A stretch of 64,000 nt of DNA. Source: Gracilibacillus orientalis. Lineage in GTDB: Bacteria > Bacillota > Bacilli > Bacillales > Amphibacillaceae. The position numbers and the translations under genes are program-made. The notes beneath the pieces were generated by a model. It did no database searches, was not told where the DNA came from, and saw only the letters and a list, made by a program, of their open reading frames with translations. The stretch is taken from the NCBI RefSeq assembly GCF_900114645.1, contig NZ_FOTR01000002.1, positions 62,001 through 126,000 on the forward strand. The letters run 5' to 3'. Numbering within the stretch: position 1 is the stretch's first letter; every line of letters starts with the position of its first letter. Below, piece by piece: positions 48,243 to 58,242 of this stretch.

Positions 48243-50040
48243 GACCTTCACCACCTAAAGGAATCTTTATTGTTACGGTTGTACCCACATTCGGATCACT
48301 TTCTATGACCATTCCCGGACTAACGCGATAAGAAAGTTGCAATCGTTCATACACATTGGTCATACCAATACTGGAAAATCCTTTATTCGAACGTTTAGTA
48401 GTTTTGGATGAACATAATGCTTCATTTAATTTATCTAATTGATGCCTGCTGATACCTTCTCCATTATCAGATATGCTAAGTTGAAACGCTTCATTATTTA
48501 CATCCGCTTTTATAATAATATTTCCTGACCCCTGGTTCAGACCATGGATAATCGAATTCTCGATCAAAGGCTGTAACAAAAACCTTGGTACTAATTGTTG
48601 ATAGGCTTCTGTAGTCACATCTACCTCTAACACCACGTTATTTTTTTGCCTCATATTCATCAAGTTAATATAATCTTTCATTAAGCTTATTTCATCAAAT
48701 AAAGGGATTTGATCCTCTTTAAATTCAATGGTCCAACGTAACAGCTTTGAAAGTGACTGAATCATGCTAGCACTTTCCCTATCACCAAACTTAAAAACTT
48801 TCATTCTTATTGAATTCAATACATTGAATAAAAAATGGGGGTTAATCTGCGCCTGAAGCATAGCTAATTCTGCTTTCCTTTTTCTTTTATGCGTTTGATT
48901 TACTTCATCAATCATGGTATTTACTCGATCGAGCATATGATTTAATGAATGTGAGAATTGACCAACCTCATCATTACTGTTTACGTTTGATCGAACACTT
49001 AAATCTCCTGTTTGCACCTTCTTCACAACTTTATCCAAATGTCTTAACGGTTTTGTGATTCTGTTCATTAAATATGCTAAGATAACAAAAAATATCGCAA
49101 AAGATACAGCTAATAACAAAAACACTTCGGAAAAGATCGAATTAATATTAGAAGTTGCTGCTTTATATGGAATAACGGACAGAAGTATCCAATCATTAAA
49201 GCTTAATGATTTATGCGTAATGACATATTTTTGTCCATTCCATTCTGCTATTTGAGAACTATTAGATAAAGGAATATCAGCCAAAATTGGTGCTTTTTCA
49301 CCGATCAGTTCCGGATCTTTATGTGATAACACCTGATTCTGACCATCGACTAGCATGATTTCTTCTGATGGGTTTCGATTATTTAGGATGTTGCGAATCT
49401 TTGTTTCCAGTAAGGTGACAATAACATATCCGTAAATTCCGCTATTACTGTCACGTAAAGTCCTTGCGACAGAGAATTGGTAGGGACTCTGGATCCGTTC
49501 ATACGTCAACATCGTCGGTTCCACACCAGACCAGTAGGATTCAAATCCATTTAACGAATCCAATTCCTTAAACCATTGCTCTTGATAAAGCGAATTAGGA
49601 TCATATTGACCAGTAGAATAATTCGTATAATACTGGCCATTCTTCAACAATATCGTTACATAGGATTTTTCACCTAACAGCGTAATATTTTCGATGATTT
49701 TCCTAACTTGACGGTCTTCTAAATATTCCGTATAACTCTGATTATCGATTTCATTTAGTGCCAGATTTGATTTATTTTTCAGTATTGTATTGAGTTCCGA
49801 GTCAATCTGAACAAAATTAGATGCGTTGATGACATCATCTATTACTCTAGCAACGTTTTCTTCGGTTAGATCAAGTTCTTTCTTGGCATTCTGCATCGCT
49901 TGTTCTTCTACCGCATCTCTAGTTAAATAGCTATATATAGATAATGTCAATAAAACTGGAATTCCAATACATATAAAAGATGCAAGGAAGACTTTGGAAC
50001 GAAAAGAAGGAGACGTTAATCTCCGGTATTTAGTCCTCAT
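48220..50040 (-). CDS. YesM-type sensor histidine kinase
   Basis: About 606 aa from ATG 50040, favoured because AAGGAGG sits 6 nt upstream while ATG 50046 touches the SD. Two membrane helices (about 16-38 and 300-322) enclose a large extracellular Cache-like sensor. HAMP (YLMNRITKPLRHLDKVVKKVQTGDL), phospho-His in QAQINPHFLFNVLNSIRMK, ATPase N-box LLQPLIENSIIHGL and G-box DNGEGIS. Overlaps the regulator gene by 23 bp. Probably senses the ABC transporter's substrate or its loaded binding protein. Confidence 0.94.
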   Translation of the reverse strand: MRTKYRRLTSPSFRSKVFLASFICIGIPVLLTLSIYSYLTRDAVEEQAMQNAKKELDLTEENVARVIDDVINASNFVQIDSELNTILKNKSNLALNEIDNQSYTEYLEDRQVRKIIENITLLGEKSYVTILLKNGQYYTNYSTGQYDPNSLYQEQWFKELDSLNGFESYWSGVEPTMLTYERIQSPYQFSVARTLRDSNSGIYGYVIVTLLETKIRNILNNRNPSEEIMLVDGQNQVLSHKDPELIGEKAPILADIPLSNSSQIAEWNGQKYVITHKSLSFNDWILLSVIPYKAATSNINSIFSEVFLLLAVSFAIFFVILAYLMNRITKPLRHLDKVVKKVQTGDLSVRSNVNSNDEVGQFSHSLNHMLDRVNTMIDEVNQTHKRKRKAELAMLQAQINPHFLFNVLNSIRMKVFKFGDRESASMIQSLSKLLRWTIEFKEDQIPLFDEISLMKDYINLMNMRQKNNVVLEVDVTTEAYQQLVPRFLLQPLIENSIIHGLNQGSGNIIIKADVNNEAFQLSISDNGEGISRHQLDKLNEALCSSKTTKRSNKGFSSIGMTNVYERLQLSYRVSPGMVIESDPNVGTTVTIKIPLGGEGHVQSHVS

Positions 50041-50133
50041 ATTCATCCTCCTTTTTCACAAGAATGTCAGGGGACAACGGAAATAACGTCCCTTACTTTA
50101 ATTGTAAACGCTTCAACTCAATCAATTCAAGAT

Positions 50134-51546
50134 TTATTGATTATTTTCGATAATTTCCCCCGCTTGTTTATGCATCGCTTCAATCGTTTCATCGATATTT
50201 TGTTCTTCGTAAATTAGTTTTTCATATTCGTCATTTGCCATTTGATAAATTTCTGCTTGATAAGGTGCTGGTGTAATTAATTTCGATGCTTTTGAGTTTT
50301 TTAACACAGAAATCAATGCATCCGTATCTACTTTTTCTGGATTATTGGTATCCTCTAGAATAGTATTAACAATATTCTCAAGTTCGTCATCACCTACACC
50401 ATTCCAAGAAGGAATATTTTTACCTTGAACAACCTGACCTTCCGTTGTATACCAACGAATGAACTCGTAGGCTGCTTCTTTATGTTCCGAATTAGAAGCC
50501 ACTGCCATATAGTCTGTTGTAACTGGTGTATAACCACCTTCATCATCTGAATTATTTTTCGGATACGGCGCTACACCTACATTAAAATCTAATGGGAATT
50601 GATCAGTACCACCAAGTTCTGTGTTCATCCAGCTTCCAATCATAACGAGACTGGCATCTTGATTAAAGAAAGTATCACGATAATGTAATTGTTGTGACAT
50701 AATGTCTGTGTATGGTGTGGCAGATTTATCTTCTTTCTCCATTTGCCAGCGAAGTTCTAATGTTTTCTTGAACATTGGATCCTTAAAATTTGAGCTTCCA
50801 TCCTCTTTTAATAACTCGGTTTCTTCCGGTTGACTTGCTAATGCTAATTTTAAGTACTCCATCCATCCACCATTTTGTGGTCCGTGAAAGAACGTTCCAT
50901 AATGTTCGTCTGTTGTTAATTGTTTGGCATAGTCAGCATATTCATCCCAAGTCCAATCCGTAGGCATCTCTAATCCAGTTTCATCTAAATGGTCTTTATT
51001 GACCAGTACATACCATGGATTAAATTTACCCGGAAGTGCATAATAGTGATCTCCCAATTGTGTATTTACTTTGTACTCTTCAGTCAGTTCATATCCGTCT
51101 TCTTCAATAAATTCATCAATTGGTGCAACCATTCCTAAATCTACACGTTGCGCATAGGAAGCTGGGTCACTAAACATCAAAACATCTAATTGCTCACCAG
51201 AGGAGGCTGCCAGATCTAATTTTTGTAACGCTTCGTTCGTATCTCCTTTTTCACTTAAAATGACCAGCTCCACCTCAATATTTGGATGTTCTTCTTCAAA
51301 TGCTGGAATGGTTTCAGACCAGTTATATGATGCTTCATTTCCATGCGTATGGAACTTAAGCTTAACAGGTTCATCAGAACTCGCTTCTTCTTCCCCATCA
51401 TTTTCACTTTGTTGTTCGGTATTATCTCCTTCTTCTGAATCGGAACCTGCAGCAGATTCGTCATCACCACTACTACAAGCTACCAACATACTAAGAAATA
51501 ATGTCATACTTAATAATAAGAGCAACAACTTAAGCTTGCTTTTCAT
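50134..51546 (-). CDS. Sugar ABC transporter substrate-binding lipoprotein
   Basis: About 470 aa from ATG 51546 (GAGGGGG 7 nt upstream). Lipobox LVAC, then a very acidic Ser/Glu linker and a family-1 extracellular solute-binding fold (KLKFHTHGNEASYNWSETIPAFEEEHPNIEVELV, GSWMNTELG, VTTDYMAVASNSEHKEAAYEFIRWYTT). Typical for oligosaccharide importers of the MalE/LplA kind. Separated from the permease gene by about 195 bp that carry a possible extra promoter with a YesN box. No ATPase gene is local; a shared MsmX-type ATPase is the usual solution. Confidence 0.92.
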   Translation of the reverse strand: MKSKLKLLLLLLSMTLFLSMLVACSSGDDESAAGSDSEEGDNTEQQSENDGEEEASSDEPVKLKFHTHGNEASYNWSETIPAFEEEHPNIEVELVILSEKGDTNEALQKLDLAASSGEQLDVLMFSDPASYAQRVDLGMVAPIDEFIEEDGYELTEEYKVNTQLGDHYYALPGKFNPWYVLVNKDHLDETGLEMPTDWTWDEYADYAKQLTTDEHYGTFFHGPQNGGWMEYLKLALASQPEETELLKEDGSSNFKDPMFKKTLELRWQMEKEDKSATPYTDIMSQQLHYRDTFFNQDASLVMIGSWMNTELGGTDQFPLDFNVGVAPYPKNNSDDEGGYTPVTTDYMAVASNSEHKEAAYEFIRWYTTEGQVVQGKNIPSWNGVGDDELENIVNTILEDTNNPEKVDTDALISVLKNSKASKLITPAPYQAEIYQMANDEYEKLIYEEQNIDETIEAMHKQAGEIIENNQ

Positions 51547-51616
51547 TTTCATACCCCCTCATTTTTTGAAAACCCTTACACTTTGATGCTAACAAATTAA
51601 TATCATGAATACATAT

Positions 51617-51628
51617 CACTATTTTTAC
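51617..51628 (-). promoter_or_regulatory. Putative YesN-type regulator box upstream of the binding-protein gene
   Basis: GTAAAAATAGTG on the minus strand (plus: CACTATTTTTAC). The same 12 bases occur upstream of the DUF624 gene (54268-54279) and a 10-of-12 version upstream of the GH59 gene (58295-58306). Nearby minus-strand TTGTCA and TATGTA-like boxes could be an internal promoter. Confidence 0.5.
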
Positions 51629-51741
51629 CTTTGACAACACTTTTTTTACTTTATACTATCAGAAAGTAAAATCATTTAATGTAGATAGTATAAGAAAACT
51701 GAAGACTTTCGCCAATACTTGACGATAAGCCTAGTTTTACT

Positions 51742-52581
51742 TTATCCTTTCACACCTCCTAAAGCAATACCATCGATAACATGTTTTTGACCTAATATAA
51801 AGACAATTAAGAGTGGTAAGATAGCTGATACCGCTGCTGCCATAATTAAGGTGTAAAAACTGCCATTAATCGTTGTGAATTTTTGCATCGCTAATTGAAT
51901 CGTATACAATGCATCGGTACGCAAGAAAATTAACGGATTTTGATAATCATTCCATGTCCATATAAACCGAAGGATTGCATACGTAGCGACTGCTGGTCGT
52001 ACAACCGGCAATGCGATTTGCCAAAAAATTCGCCAATGTCCTGCACCATCTATCTTTGCTGCATCAATAAAGTCATTGTGAATACCTATAAAAAATTGAC
52101 GAAGCATGAATGTCCCTAGCACACTAAAACTTCCTAATAAAATTAAACCGATATGTGTATCAAATAAACCTAAATAACGATATAAGATAAACTGTGGTAC
52201 CAGACTTGCTTGTGGTGGGACCATATAGGTTGCTAATACAATAATAAACAACCAAGCACCTGCCGGAAATCGTACCTTTGAAAATCCATAAGCAGCTAAT
52301 GAAGATACGACTACAGAAATAGCGGTGGTACATATGGCAACCTTAATCGAATTCCAATAATATAAATAAAAAGGATGATCACCAAACCATACTTCCTGAT
52401 AGTTACTGGCAGCATTCCATCTTGTTGGAATCCATTCAATTGGATATTTAAAAACATCCGCTTCAATTTTTAATGACGTTGATAGCATCCAGACAAACGG
52501 TAATAAGAATGCAATACTACAAAAGAATAAAATAATGGTAGTGATGATTTTTTTTACATTCCAATTTCTTTGTTTTTGCAT
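51742..52581 (-). CDS. Sugar ABC transporter permease, MalG/LplC type
   Basis: About 279 aa, six membrane helices, with the EAA coupling loop DFIDAAKIDGAGHWRIFWQIALPVVRPAVATYAI. ATG 52581 is preferred over the adjoining TTG. The second permease, 18 bp after the MalF-type gene; the pair forms the channel for the substrate-binding protein encoded next. Confidence 0.93.
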   Translation of the reverse strand: MQKQRNWNVKKIITTIILFFCSIAFLLPFVWMLSTSLKIEADVFKYPIEWIPTRWNAASNYQEVWFGDHPFYLYYWNSIKVAICTTAISVVVSSLAAYGFSKVRFPAGAWLFIIVLATYMVPPQASLVPQFILYRYLGLFDTHIGLILLGSFSVLGTFMLRQFFIGIHNDFIDAAKIDGAGHWRIFWQIALPVVRPAVATYAILRFIWTWNDYQNPLIFLRTDALYTIQLAMQKFTTINGSFYTLIMAAAVSAILPLLIVFILGQKHVIDGIALGGVKG

Positions 52582-52599
52582 CAAAACACACCCTTTCTC

Positions 52600-53553
52600 T
52601 TAGTAATTCACCCATTTTTTCTGTCCGATCCACTGAATAATCGTGATCGAAAACACGAATAAGAATAATACGACAGCTATTGCCGAAGCATAACCTACAT
52701 CTAGATCAAGGAAGGCTCTTTCATATAAATGCCAAACAAGCATCGTTGTTGAATTTAATGGCCCACCTTCTGTTAATACAGCTATAAGATCAAACACTTT
52801 AAATGAAGCAATGATCCCTGTTATTAACAAAAAGAATGATGTTGGTGATATTAATGGAAACGTGATATTTCTAAATTTATACCAACTATTAGCGCCATCA
52901 ATATCAGCAGCTTCATAAAGTTCCTTAGGGATAGACTGTAATCCTGCAATATAGACAATTAAACTAAAGCCTATTGAAATCCAAGTATGAATAATCATTA
53001 ATGAAATTAAGGCAAAATTCGGATCGGAAATCCATGTTGGCGGATTCTCAATTCCGAATGTCATTAACACCTGATTAATCGGCCCCTGAGATGGATGGAA
53101 AAGCACCTGCCATACAACAGCAATTGCTACAACACTTGATATATATGGCATAAAAAAAGCTACTTTAAAATAACTTTTTAAATAGACATTTTTATCAATA
53201 ATAACCGCTAAGAAAAGGGCACAGAACATGGTAATCGGAACGGTAAAAATAAAGATTGCATTATTGATTACCGATTTAGTAAATTTCTCATCACTGGTTA
53301 ATGCGATAAAGTTATCAAATCCTACCCATTGTAACTGATCAATTCCTGTGACAAACTTCCAATCCGCAAATGCCAAGATAAATGTTGCTACAATCGGGAA
53401 TAGCACAATAACGGATATGCCTAATAGCATAGGTGAAACGAAAAGAAAACCGACTAAATTTTCGCTTTTTTCGATTTTTGATTTTTTGCTTTTTTTCATT
53501 GTTCTTGGTGATTCTTGCAGTTCCCCTGCTGTCGTAGATGATTTACTCGCCAT
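52600..53553 (-). CDS. Sugar ABC transporter permease, MalF/LplB type
   Basis: About 317 aa from ATG 53553 (AGAGGTG upstream). Basic, Ser-rich N-terminus, six helices, EAA loop PKELYEAADIDGANSWYKFRNITFPLISPTSFFL. Overlaps the DUF624 gene by 11 bp and precedes the MalG-type gene. Confidence 0.93.
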   Translation of the reverse strand: MASKSSTTAGELQESPRTMKKSKKSKIEKSENLVGFLFVSPMLLGISVIVLFPIVATFILAFADWKFVTGIDQLQWVGFDNFIALTSDEKFTKSVINNAIFIFTVPITMFCALFLAVIIDKNVYLKSYFKVAFFMPYISSVVAIAVVWQVLFHPSQGPINQVLMTFGIENPPTWISDPNFALISLMIIHTWISIGFSLIVYIAGLQSIPKELYEAADIDGANSWYKFRNITFPLISPTSFFLLITGIIASFKVFDLIAVLTEGGPLNSTTMLVWHLYERAFLDLDVGYASAIAVVLFLFVFSITIIQWIGQKKWVNY

Positions 53554-54211
53554 GAAGAGCACCTCTTTCTTCTATAATTCTTACATTGGATGGTAAAGTT
53601 TTGTATTTGTCTAACCTTTTCAGTGCGAACTGGCTAAAATACATTGCAATAAAGGTTAATCCGCTTCCCAAAAACAAAAATGCAAAGCCTGGTATCACCC
53701 AACAGATAAAAAGAAAACTAACTAATGATAATCCCATCCAGATCGTTTGCAACGGGAATAGTGTGCTTACTTGTATTGCCCTTTTGATTTGTTTCATCAG
53801 ACCATTGTCTGGAAATTCAATCATTAGGCTAAACACATATAATAAAACAATAAAGCTTAAAACTAATACCGTCGCACTACTGCTAAGAATTAAATAATAA
53901 AGAATTCCGTTAAAGTTCTGAACTAATACAAAATCAATATACAGAGCTGTCGCAGTAACTACAATAAGCCCTCCAAGTAGATTACTTTTTACAAATTGTT
54001 GCTTATAAGCCTTCCAAAATTCTTTCATAATCGGAAATTCTTCCGTTTTCAGCCATTTATTATTTAATGAAAACATTGCGGTGATTGCTGGGAAAAACCC
54101 GAGTACAATCCCTCCTAGTAAGGTAAACCCAATAGCAAGCATATTCAGCAGTGCTAGACGATAAAGCCATTCACAAATTTTAAATAAGCCACCTGATGTA
54201 TCAAACTGCAT
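53543..54211 (-). CDS. DUF624 (YesL-like) membrane protein
   Basis: About 222 aa from ATG 54211, chosen for the AAGGGGGAGG SD; the longer frame would run through the promoter. Four to five hydrophobic segments, with ICEWLYRLALLNMLAIGFTLLGGIVLGFFPAITAMF. YesL/DUF624 proteins occur with lacto/oligo-type ABC permeases and YesMN pairs in bacilli; the function is unknown and a role in transporter assembly or sensing is suspected. First gene of the importer operon. Confidence 0.88.
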   Translation of the reverse strand: MQFDTSGGLFKICEWLYRLALLNMLAIGFTLLGGIVLGFFPAITAMFSLNNKWLKTEEFPIMKEFWKAYKQQFVKSNLLGGLIVVTATALYIDFVLVQNFNGILYYLILSSSATVLVLSFIVLLYVFSLMIEFPDNGLMKQIKRAIQVSTLFPLQTIWMGLSLVSFLFICWVIPGFAFLFLGSGLTFIAMYFSQFALKRLDKYKTLPSNVRIIEERGALHGE

Positions 54212-54235
54212 CTGGCCTCCCCCTTTCCTTATTAA

Positions 54236-54279
54236 AATTATAAACGCTTTCATTCTGATGAAAATAGCACTATTTTTAC
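54236..54279 (-). promoter_or_regulatory. Promoter, cre site and YesN-type box of the GH59-locus importer operon
   Basis: On the minus strand: box GTAAAAATAGTG (54268-54279), weak -35 TTTTCA, 16-nt spacer, -10 TATAAT (54236-54241), and TGAAAGCGTTTATA (54239-54252, 13 of 14 to the cre consensus) over the -10. This fits activation by the local regulator and catabolite repression. The weak -35 is typical of activator-dependent promoters. Confidence 0.62.
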
Positions 54280-54393
54280 TTTTATCAATATATATTTGAC
54301 TTTGATATATACCATTTGCACTTATATGTAAGTATAGTAAACATGTTGTTAGCTAGCTCTATATCAGTTCGGGAAACAGCTTTTATACACAGA

Positions 54394-54427
54394 AAAAGCT
54401 AGCTTAACGTTTGTTTAGCTAGCTTTT
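54394..54427 (-). terminator. Intrinsic terminator of the GH59 gene
   Basis: AAAAGCTAGCT (54394-54404) and AGCTAGCTTTT (54417-54427) form a perfect 11-bp stem; TTTTTCTG follows on the minus strand. Confidence 0.88.
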
Positions 54428-54454
54428 CTGCTGGTGAAATTTTAGAATATCTAA

Positions 54455-57400
54455 TTAATTCTTATCTTTACTTTTATCTTTGTCTTTCTCCTTCTCTTTA
54501 TGCTTTTCTTTGTCTTTATCTTTGTCATCTTCTGCTGGACTAGCACCTGTAATAATATCAATTCCATCCAACACATAGCTGCCAGCTTTCACTACTATTT
54601 TTGCTGTATGCTTCTGTTTTTTCAGACCTCGAATATTATAAGAAGTTTGTCTATCACCCTTTGCATATACTCGATAATCCTCTTCGATCATCTGATCATC
54701 AATATACACATCAATTAACGCATCTGAAGTTGCACCAAATAAATTGAAGCCACTTCCTTTAAAGTCAAAAAGAATGGTATGTTCACTTTCTTTCGGTGTA
54801 CTGTAGATATTTACACCTCTATAATCCATAAATTGTTCTTTCACTTCATTATCACCTAATGATACTTTTAATGTATGAGGCTTTTCTTCGAGATCTCTCA
54901 CAGAATATCTGATACCATCTGGCTCTACATCAAAGTTTCCAACACTTTCGCCATCGAGTTCAAAGTGATAGGTGGTTTCATCACCACTACCAGCAAGGTA
55001 ATCAATTCCTGTACCTGTGAAATTGATGAAGATATAAGGATTATCATTGAAGTCAGCCCAGGCATTTGTATTATTTGCTCCCCAAGTGTTGCCATTCTCA
55101 CGATAAGCATACACCGTATTCTCGGCATCGCCTACTTCTGAATCAGCAGCTATGGCAGTAATGTTATTTGGAGCTAATGTATTCATAGTTTCTAAATCTA
55201 CAGGGTCATCTGTTTCTATCTCTGCTCGAACAAAACTTGTAAAGCTTTCTTTAGCAACGACTTTGAGTGTGTGATTTGTGTCTTCAAGATTGGTCGCTTC
55301 CCAAACCTTTTTTACAATCGAACTATTGTTTAAATAATTGGCTTCATCGACAAGCTCTCCATCTAAGTAAATATCAGCAGTACCATTCGATGGATTTGCT
55401 TCACCATATAATCTGATAGCATTCCCTTTAAAGTTAATCTCAAAAGAGTCACCATCACTTCCCCAAGCGTTTCTACTGTTGGATCCCCAATCTCCAGAGT
55501 AATAAACCTTGTTTAATGTTCCTTGCTCATTAGTCGTATCCGTATGCTCTACTGTTACACCATTCCAAACCGGATAGTCACTTGATGCGCTCATTTGTGT
55601 ACGATTATAGTGTCCATATCCAGCCTGGATAAATTCCCAGTCTCCTACATATCCAATCGGGTTCCATTGATCATCATTGTTAAATGCTTCTTCTTCTGTC
55701 CCATAAATCTTACCTTGGGCATTATCGAGTTTCAATGATTCATATGCATAACCCTTAATTGGCTCAATTTTCAAATTATCGATAAGTGTTTCGTAATAAC
55801 CTGAGCCTAATGTCACTCTACCAGACATGACAGTTGAATCCTCATCTGTGTAAGAGGCTATTTCTTCATCATCAAGATAAAGGGTAAAGATATTTCCTTT
55901 TGCTTCAAATGCTAAGTTGTGCCATATAGTATTATCAAACGATTCTATTGTTCCTTCTTCAACCACATCACCAAGTTTCAAAATTTCGTACTTTCCATCC
56001 TTGTAGATCCGGGCATTATAAGGTGCCTGTGAATCAGACCAATCGGCTTTTACTTGACGAACACCGATTAAAGCATAATTATTTCTGCCTTCTTCTTCAG
56101 GAGTATGCGAATCTAATAAAAAGTCATAAGACACTTTATAGTTCACCCAACGGAAATCTCCAATATTGGTGTTAGGATTTACACCCGCCTCCGTTCCATC
56201 TGTTCCACCCCAAACAGCCCAGTCAGCTCCGATAATATCTGGTGTAATTTTTTGTTGGAGCATATTGCCATGTTTTTTTGCATCTGGGATGTCTCGCTCT
56301 ACTCTTTCAAAGCTTCCGATCGCAGCTGGCTTTGTTGCCTCTTTCACTACCTCAAAAGCACCGATTTGATCTGTAGTATATCTTGGTGTCCCTCCTCGAC
56401 GTTCTACATAATCTCTTCCTTCATCATCCTTACCATATTGATTATATTCAAAATCATCTGTGTATGGTAAAGGCATAATCTTGTCTTTTGATAAATCTAT
56501 CGGATCTGATTGATATGCAAAATCATCAACCTCCGCTTCTTTATCTAATGTAGAAATGGTCACGATCGAATAAGGTTTAACTTCAACCTCATACGTACCA
56601 TCAACTGGTGTAATCGTGTCGATGTTCTTAAACCAATTCTCATCATAGGCTTGTCCCTGATCAGGACCTTGTGTTTCCCAAATGAAAACATCTGCATTTT
56701 CTTTCCCACTTAAATTTTGTGCTTCAATCGTATATTTTCTTGTTTCTTTTGTATTGTTCGCAAAAATTGTTGTGTAATCGTCTGTCTCCGGATCTTTCAA
56801 TGTCATATAATTATGTGTGCTTGTATCCACATCTACGCCACCATCAAAGAAGTTTCCATCACTATAAGTTGCATCTTTTATATATTGCCAACGTTCATTT
56901 TCTGATGTCGTATGATCATCATACCCAACAAAATTCATCACATGTCTGACACCTTGTAGACCACCATCCACTTCATAAAAACCAGACCATGGATCAAACG
57001 CACTAATTAAATGTTTCGGATTGTATTGTGTCCCCTGATAGAAAGCAGCGACAGATGGTTGGAAATCAAATGAAACTGCATTTAATGGCAGATCACCTGC
57101 TCCTTCCCACGAATACACAGAGATAATTCGAGAAGTAACGTCAATAATCCCTGCACGTCCTCCAAGTCCATTATAATCTGGTTCCATGTTTTCCCGGTAT
57201 CTTGCATTAATCATTGGTGAAATACCTTCTGATACCCAGACTTCTTTTGGTTGTTTACCTTCAGCGATTAATTTATCTTGCAACTCCGAAAGTTCATTAG
57301 TACCAGTTAGACCATAATGAGAACTAATCACATCTATTTCGTCTATTAAATCAGGATTGTCTAGTAATGTACGACTAATTGTGGCTGTATCTCGATATCC

Positions 57401-58129
57401 ATCAGCTGCAACTAATTTAATATCTTTATAATCTGTTTGATAATTCGGTTCTTCTTTTATATTAGAAGTAAAATATTCTAACCACTCCACTTCATCTCTA
57501 CCATTTCCATTTTGTGCTCTCTCATTTTGAGATATTCCTATATAATCCAAACGAAAACCATACTCTTCATAAACGGCATCAATTGTTTGTTTATACCACT
57601 GGTAGCGATTTTGATATGCCTTATCAGCCACTCCATTCCAAGTCCAACGAGGTTCTCCCCATCGTAAGATTTCTGTTGTAATATCTGGATTAATAGATTT
57701 CGCGTCTGCGGCAAACTGAAAACCTGCTCCTCTTAATACATTAACAGGTTCATCTTCATAACGCATGGTCGCCGGTTCAGTTCCGGACGATGAATTAATA
57801 TCTCCACCTAATTCCACTTTAACATGCGCTAATCCTGCTCCAGTCTCTTTATTAAATAATTGATTCATAATTTCCCAGTACTTTTCTGGATGCTCTTCTT
57901 TGTAATCGAGTAATAACCGAGATGTATTATTTCCTGATACTGTACCAAAACCTTTAAAGCGATTATGTTCATCAACATCACTGCCGTCGATCGTAATTGT
58001 TTCTGACATTTCCTCGGCTTTGGAATTATTCACTCCAATCAGCATTCCTAACACTAGCAATATCAAAGTAATAGCTACTAATCCAATAGATTGTTTAAAA
58101 ATATTCTTAGCAATCATACCTTTAATCAT
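54455..58129 (-). CDS. Secreted GH59 family glycosidase with C-terminal sugar-binding-like domains
   Basis: 1224 aa. Signal peptide (about 1-38, hydrophobic core SIGLVAITLILLVLGMLIG). The catalytic part follows galactocerebrosidase (GH59): RFKGFGTVSGNNTSRLL, AHVKVELGGDINSSSGTEP, acid/base E203 in YIGISQNERAQN, nucleophile E301 in EVWVSEGISPM. It is followed by the beta-sandwich and the concanavalin-like domain usual for the family (to about 790). Two more beta-sandwich units follow (about 800-960 and 985-1190, each with an NAW and HTLKV pattern), probably carbohydrate-binding. The last ~25 residues are a Lys/Asp/Glu repeat tail (DKDKDKEKHKEKEKDKDKSK) that may hold the protein to the wall. Likely a beta-galactosidase or galactanase acting outside the cell. 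Confidence 0.88.
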   Translation of the reverse strand: MIKGMIAKNIFKQSIGLVAITLILLVLGMLIGVNNSKAEEMSETITIDGSDVDEHNRFKGFGTVSGNNTSRLLLDYKEEHPEKYWEIMNQLFNKETGAGLAHVKVELGGDINSSSGTEPATMRYEDEPVNVLRGAGFQFAADAKSINPDITTEILRWGEPRWTWNGVADKAYQNRYQWYKQTIDAVYEEYGFRLDYIGISQNERAQNGNGRDEVEWLEYFTSNIKEEPNYQTDYKDIKLVAADGYRDTATISRTLLDNPDLIDEIDVISSHYGLTGTNELSELQDKLIAEGKQPKEVWVSEGISPMINARYRENMEPDYNGLGGRAGIIDVTSRIISVYSWEGAGDLPLNAVSFDFQPSVAAFYQGTQYNPKHLISAFDPWSGFYEVDGGLQGVRHVMNFVGYDDHTTSENERWQYIKDATYSDGNFFDGGVDVDTSTHNYMTLKDPETDDYTTIFANNTKETRKYTIEAQNLSGKENADVFIWETQGPDQGQAYDENWFKNIDTITPVDGTYEVEVKPYSIVTISTLDKEAEVDDFAYQSDPIDLSKDKIMPLPYTDDFEYNQYGKDDEGRDYVERRGGTPRYTTDQIGAFEVVKEATKPAAIGSFERVERDIPDAKKHGNMLQQKITPDIIGADWAVWGGTDGTEAGVNPNTNIGDFRWVNYKVSYDFLLDSHTPEEEGRNNYALIGVRQVKADWSDSQAPYNARIYKDGKYEILKLGDVVEEGTIESFDNTIWHNLAFEAKGNIFTLYLDDEEIASYTDEDSTVMSGRVTLGSGYYETLIDNLKIEPIKGYAYESLKLDNAQGKIYGTEEEAFNNDDQWNPIGYVGDWEFIQAGYGHYNRTQMSASSDYPVWNGVTVEHTDTTNEQGTLNKVYYSGDWGSNSRNAWGSDGDSFEINFKGNAIRLYGEANPSNGTADIYLDGELVDEANYLNNSSIVKKVWEATNLEDTNHTLKVVAKESFTSFVRAEIETDDPVDLETMNTLAPNNITAIAADSEVGDAENTVYAYRENGNTWGANNTNAWADFNDNPYIFINFTGTGIDYLAGSGDETTYHFELDGESVGNFDVEPDGIRYSVRDLEEKPHTLKVSLGDNEVKEQFMDYRGVNIYSTPKESEHTILFDFKGSGFNLFGATSDALIDVYIDDQMIEEDYRVYAKGDRQTSYNIRGLKKQKHTAKIVVKAGSYVLDGIDIITGASPAEDDKDKDKEKHKEKEKDKDKSKDKN

Positions 58130-58242
58130 TCCTTCCCATGTTAATATGGATTGAATTCTTCACTTCATATCCTTTAACTATGCATCCTCTTGCTAACAAT
58201 GTAAGTGCAAAATCACTATCAATACTCCCCCCTAAAATTTAT

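Noticed and set aside
54500-56949. Several plus-strand frames opposite the GH59 gene
   Set aside because: Antisense shadows of a long coding region; low complexity and no SD.
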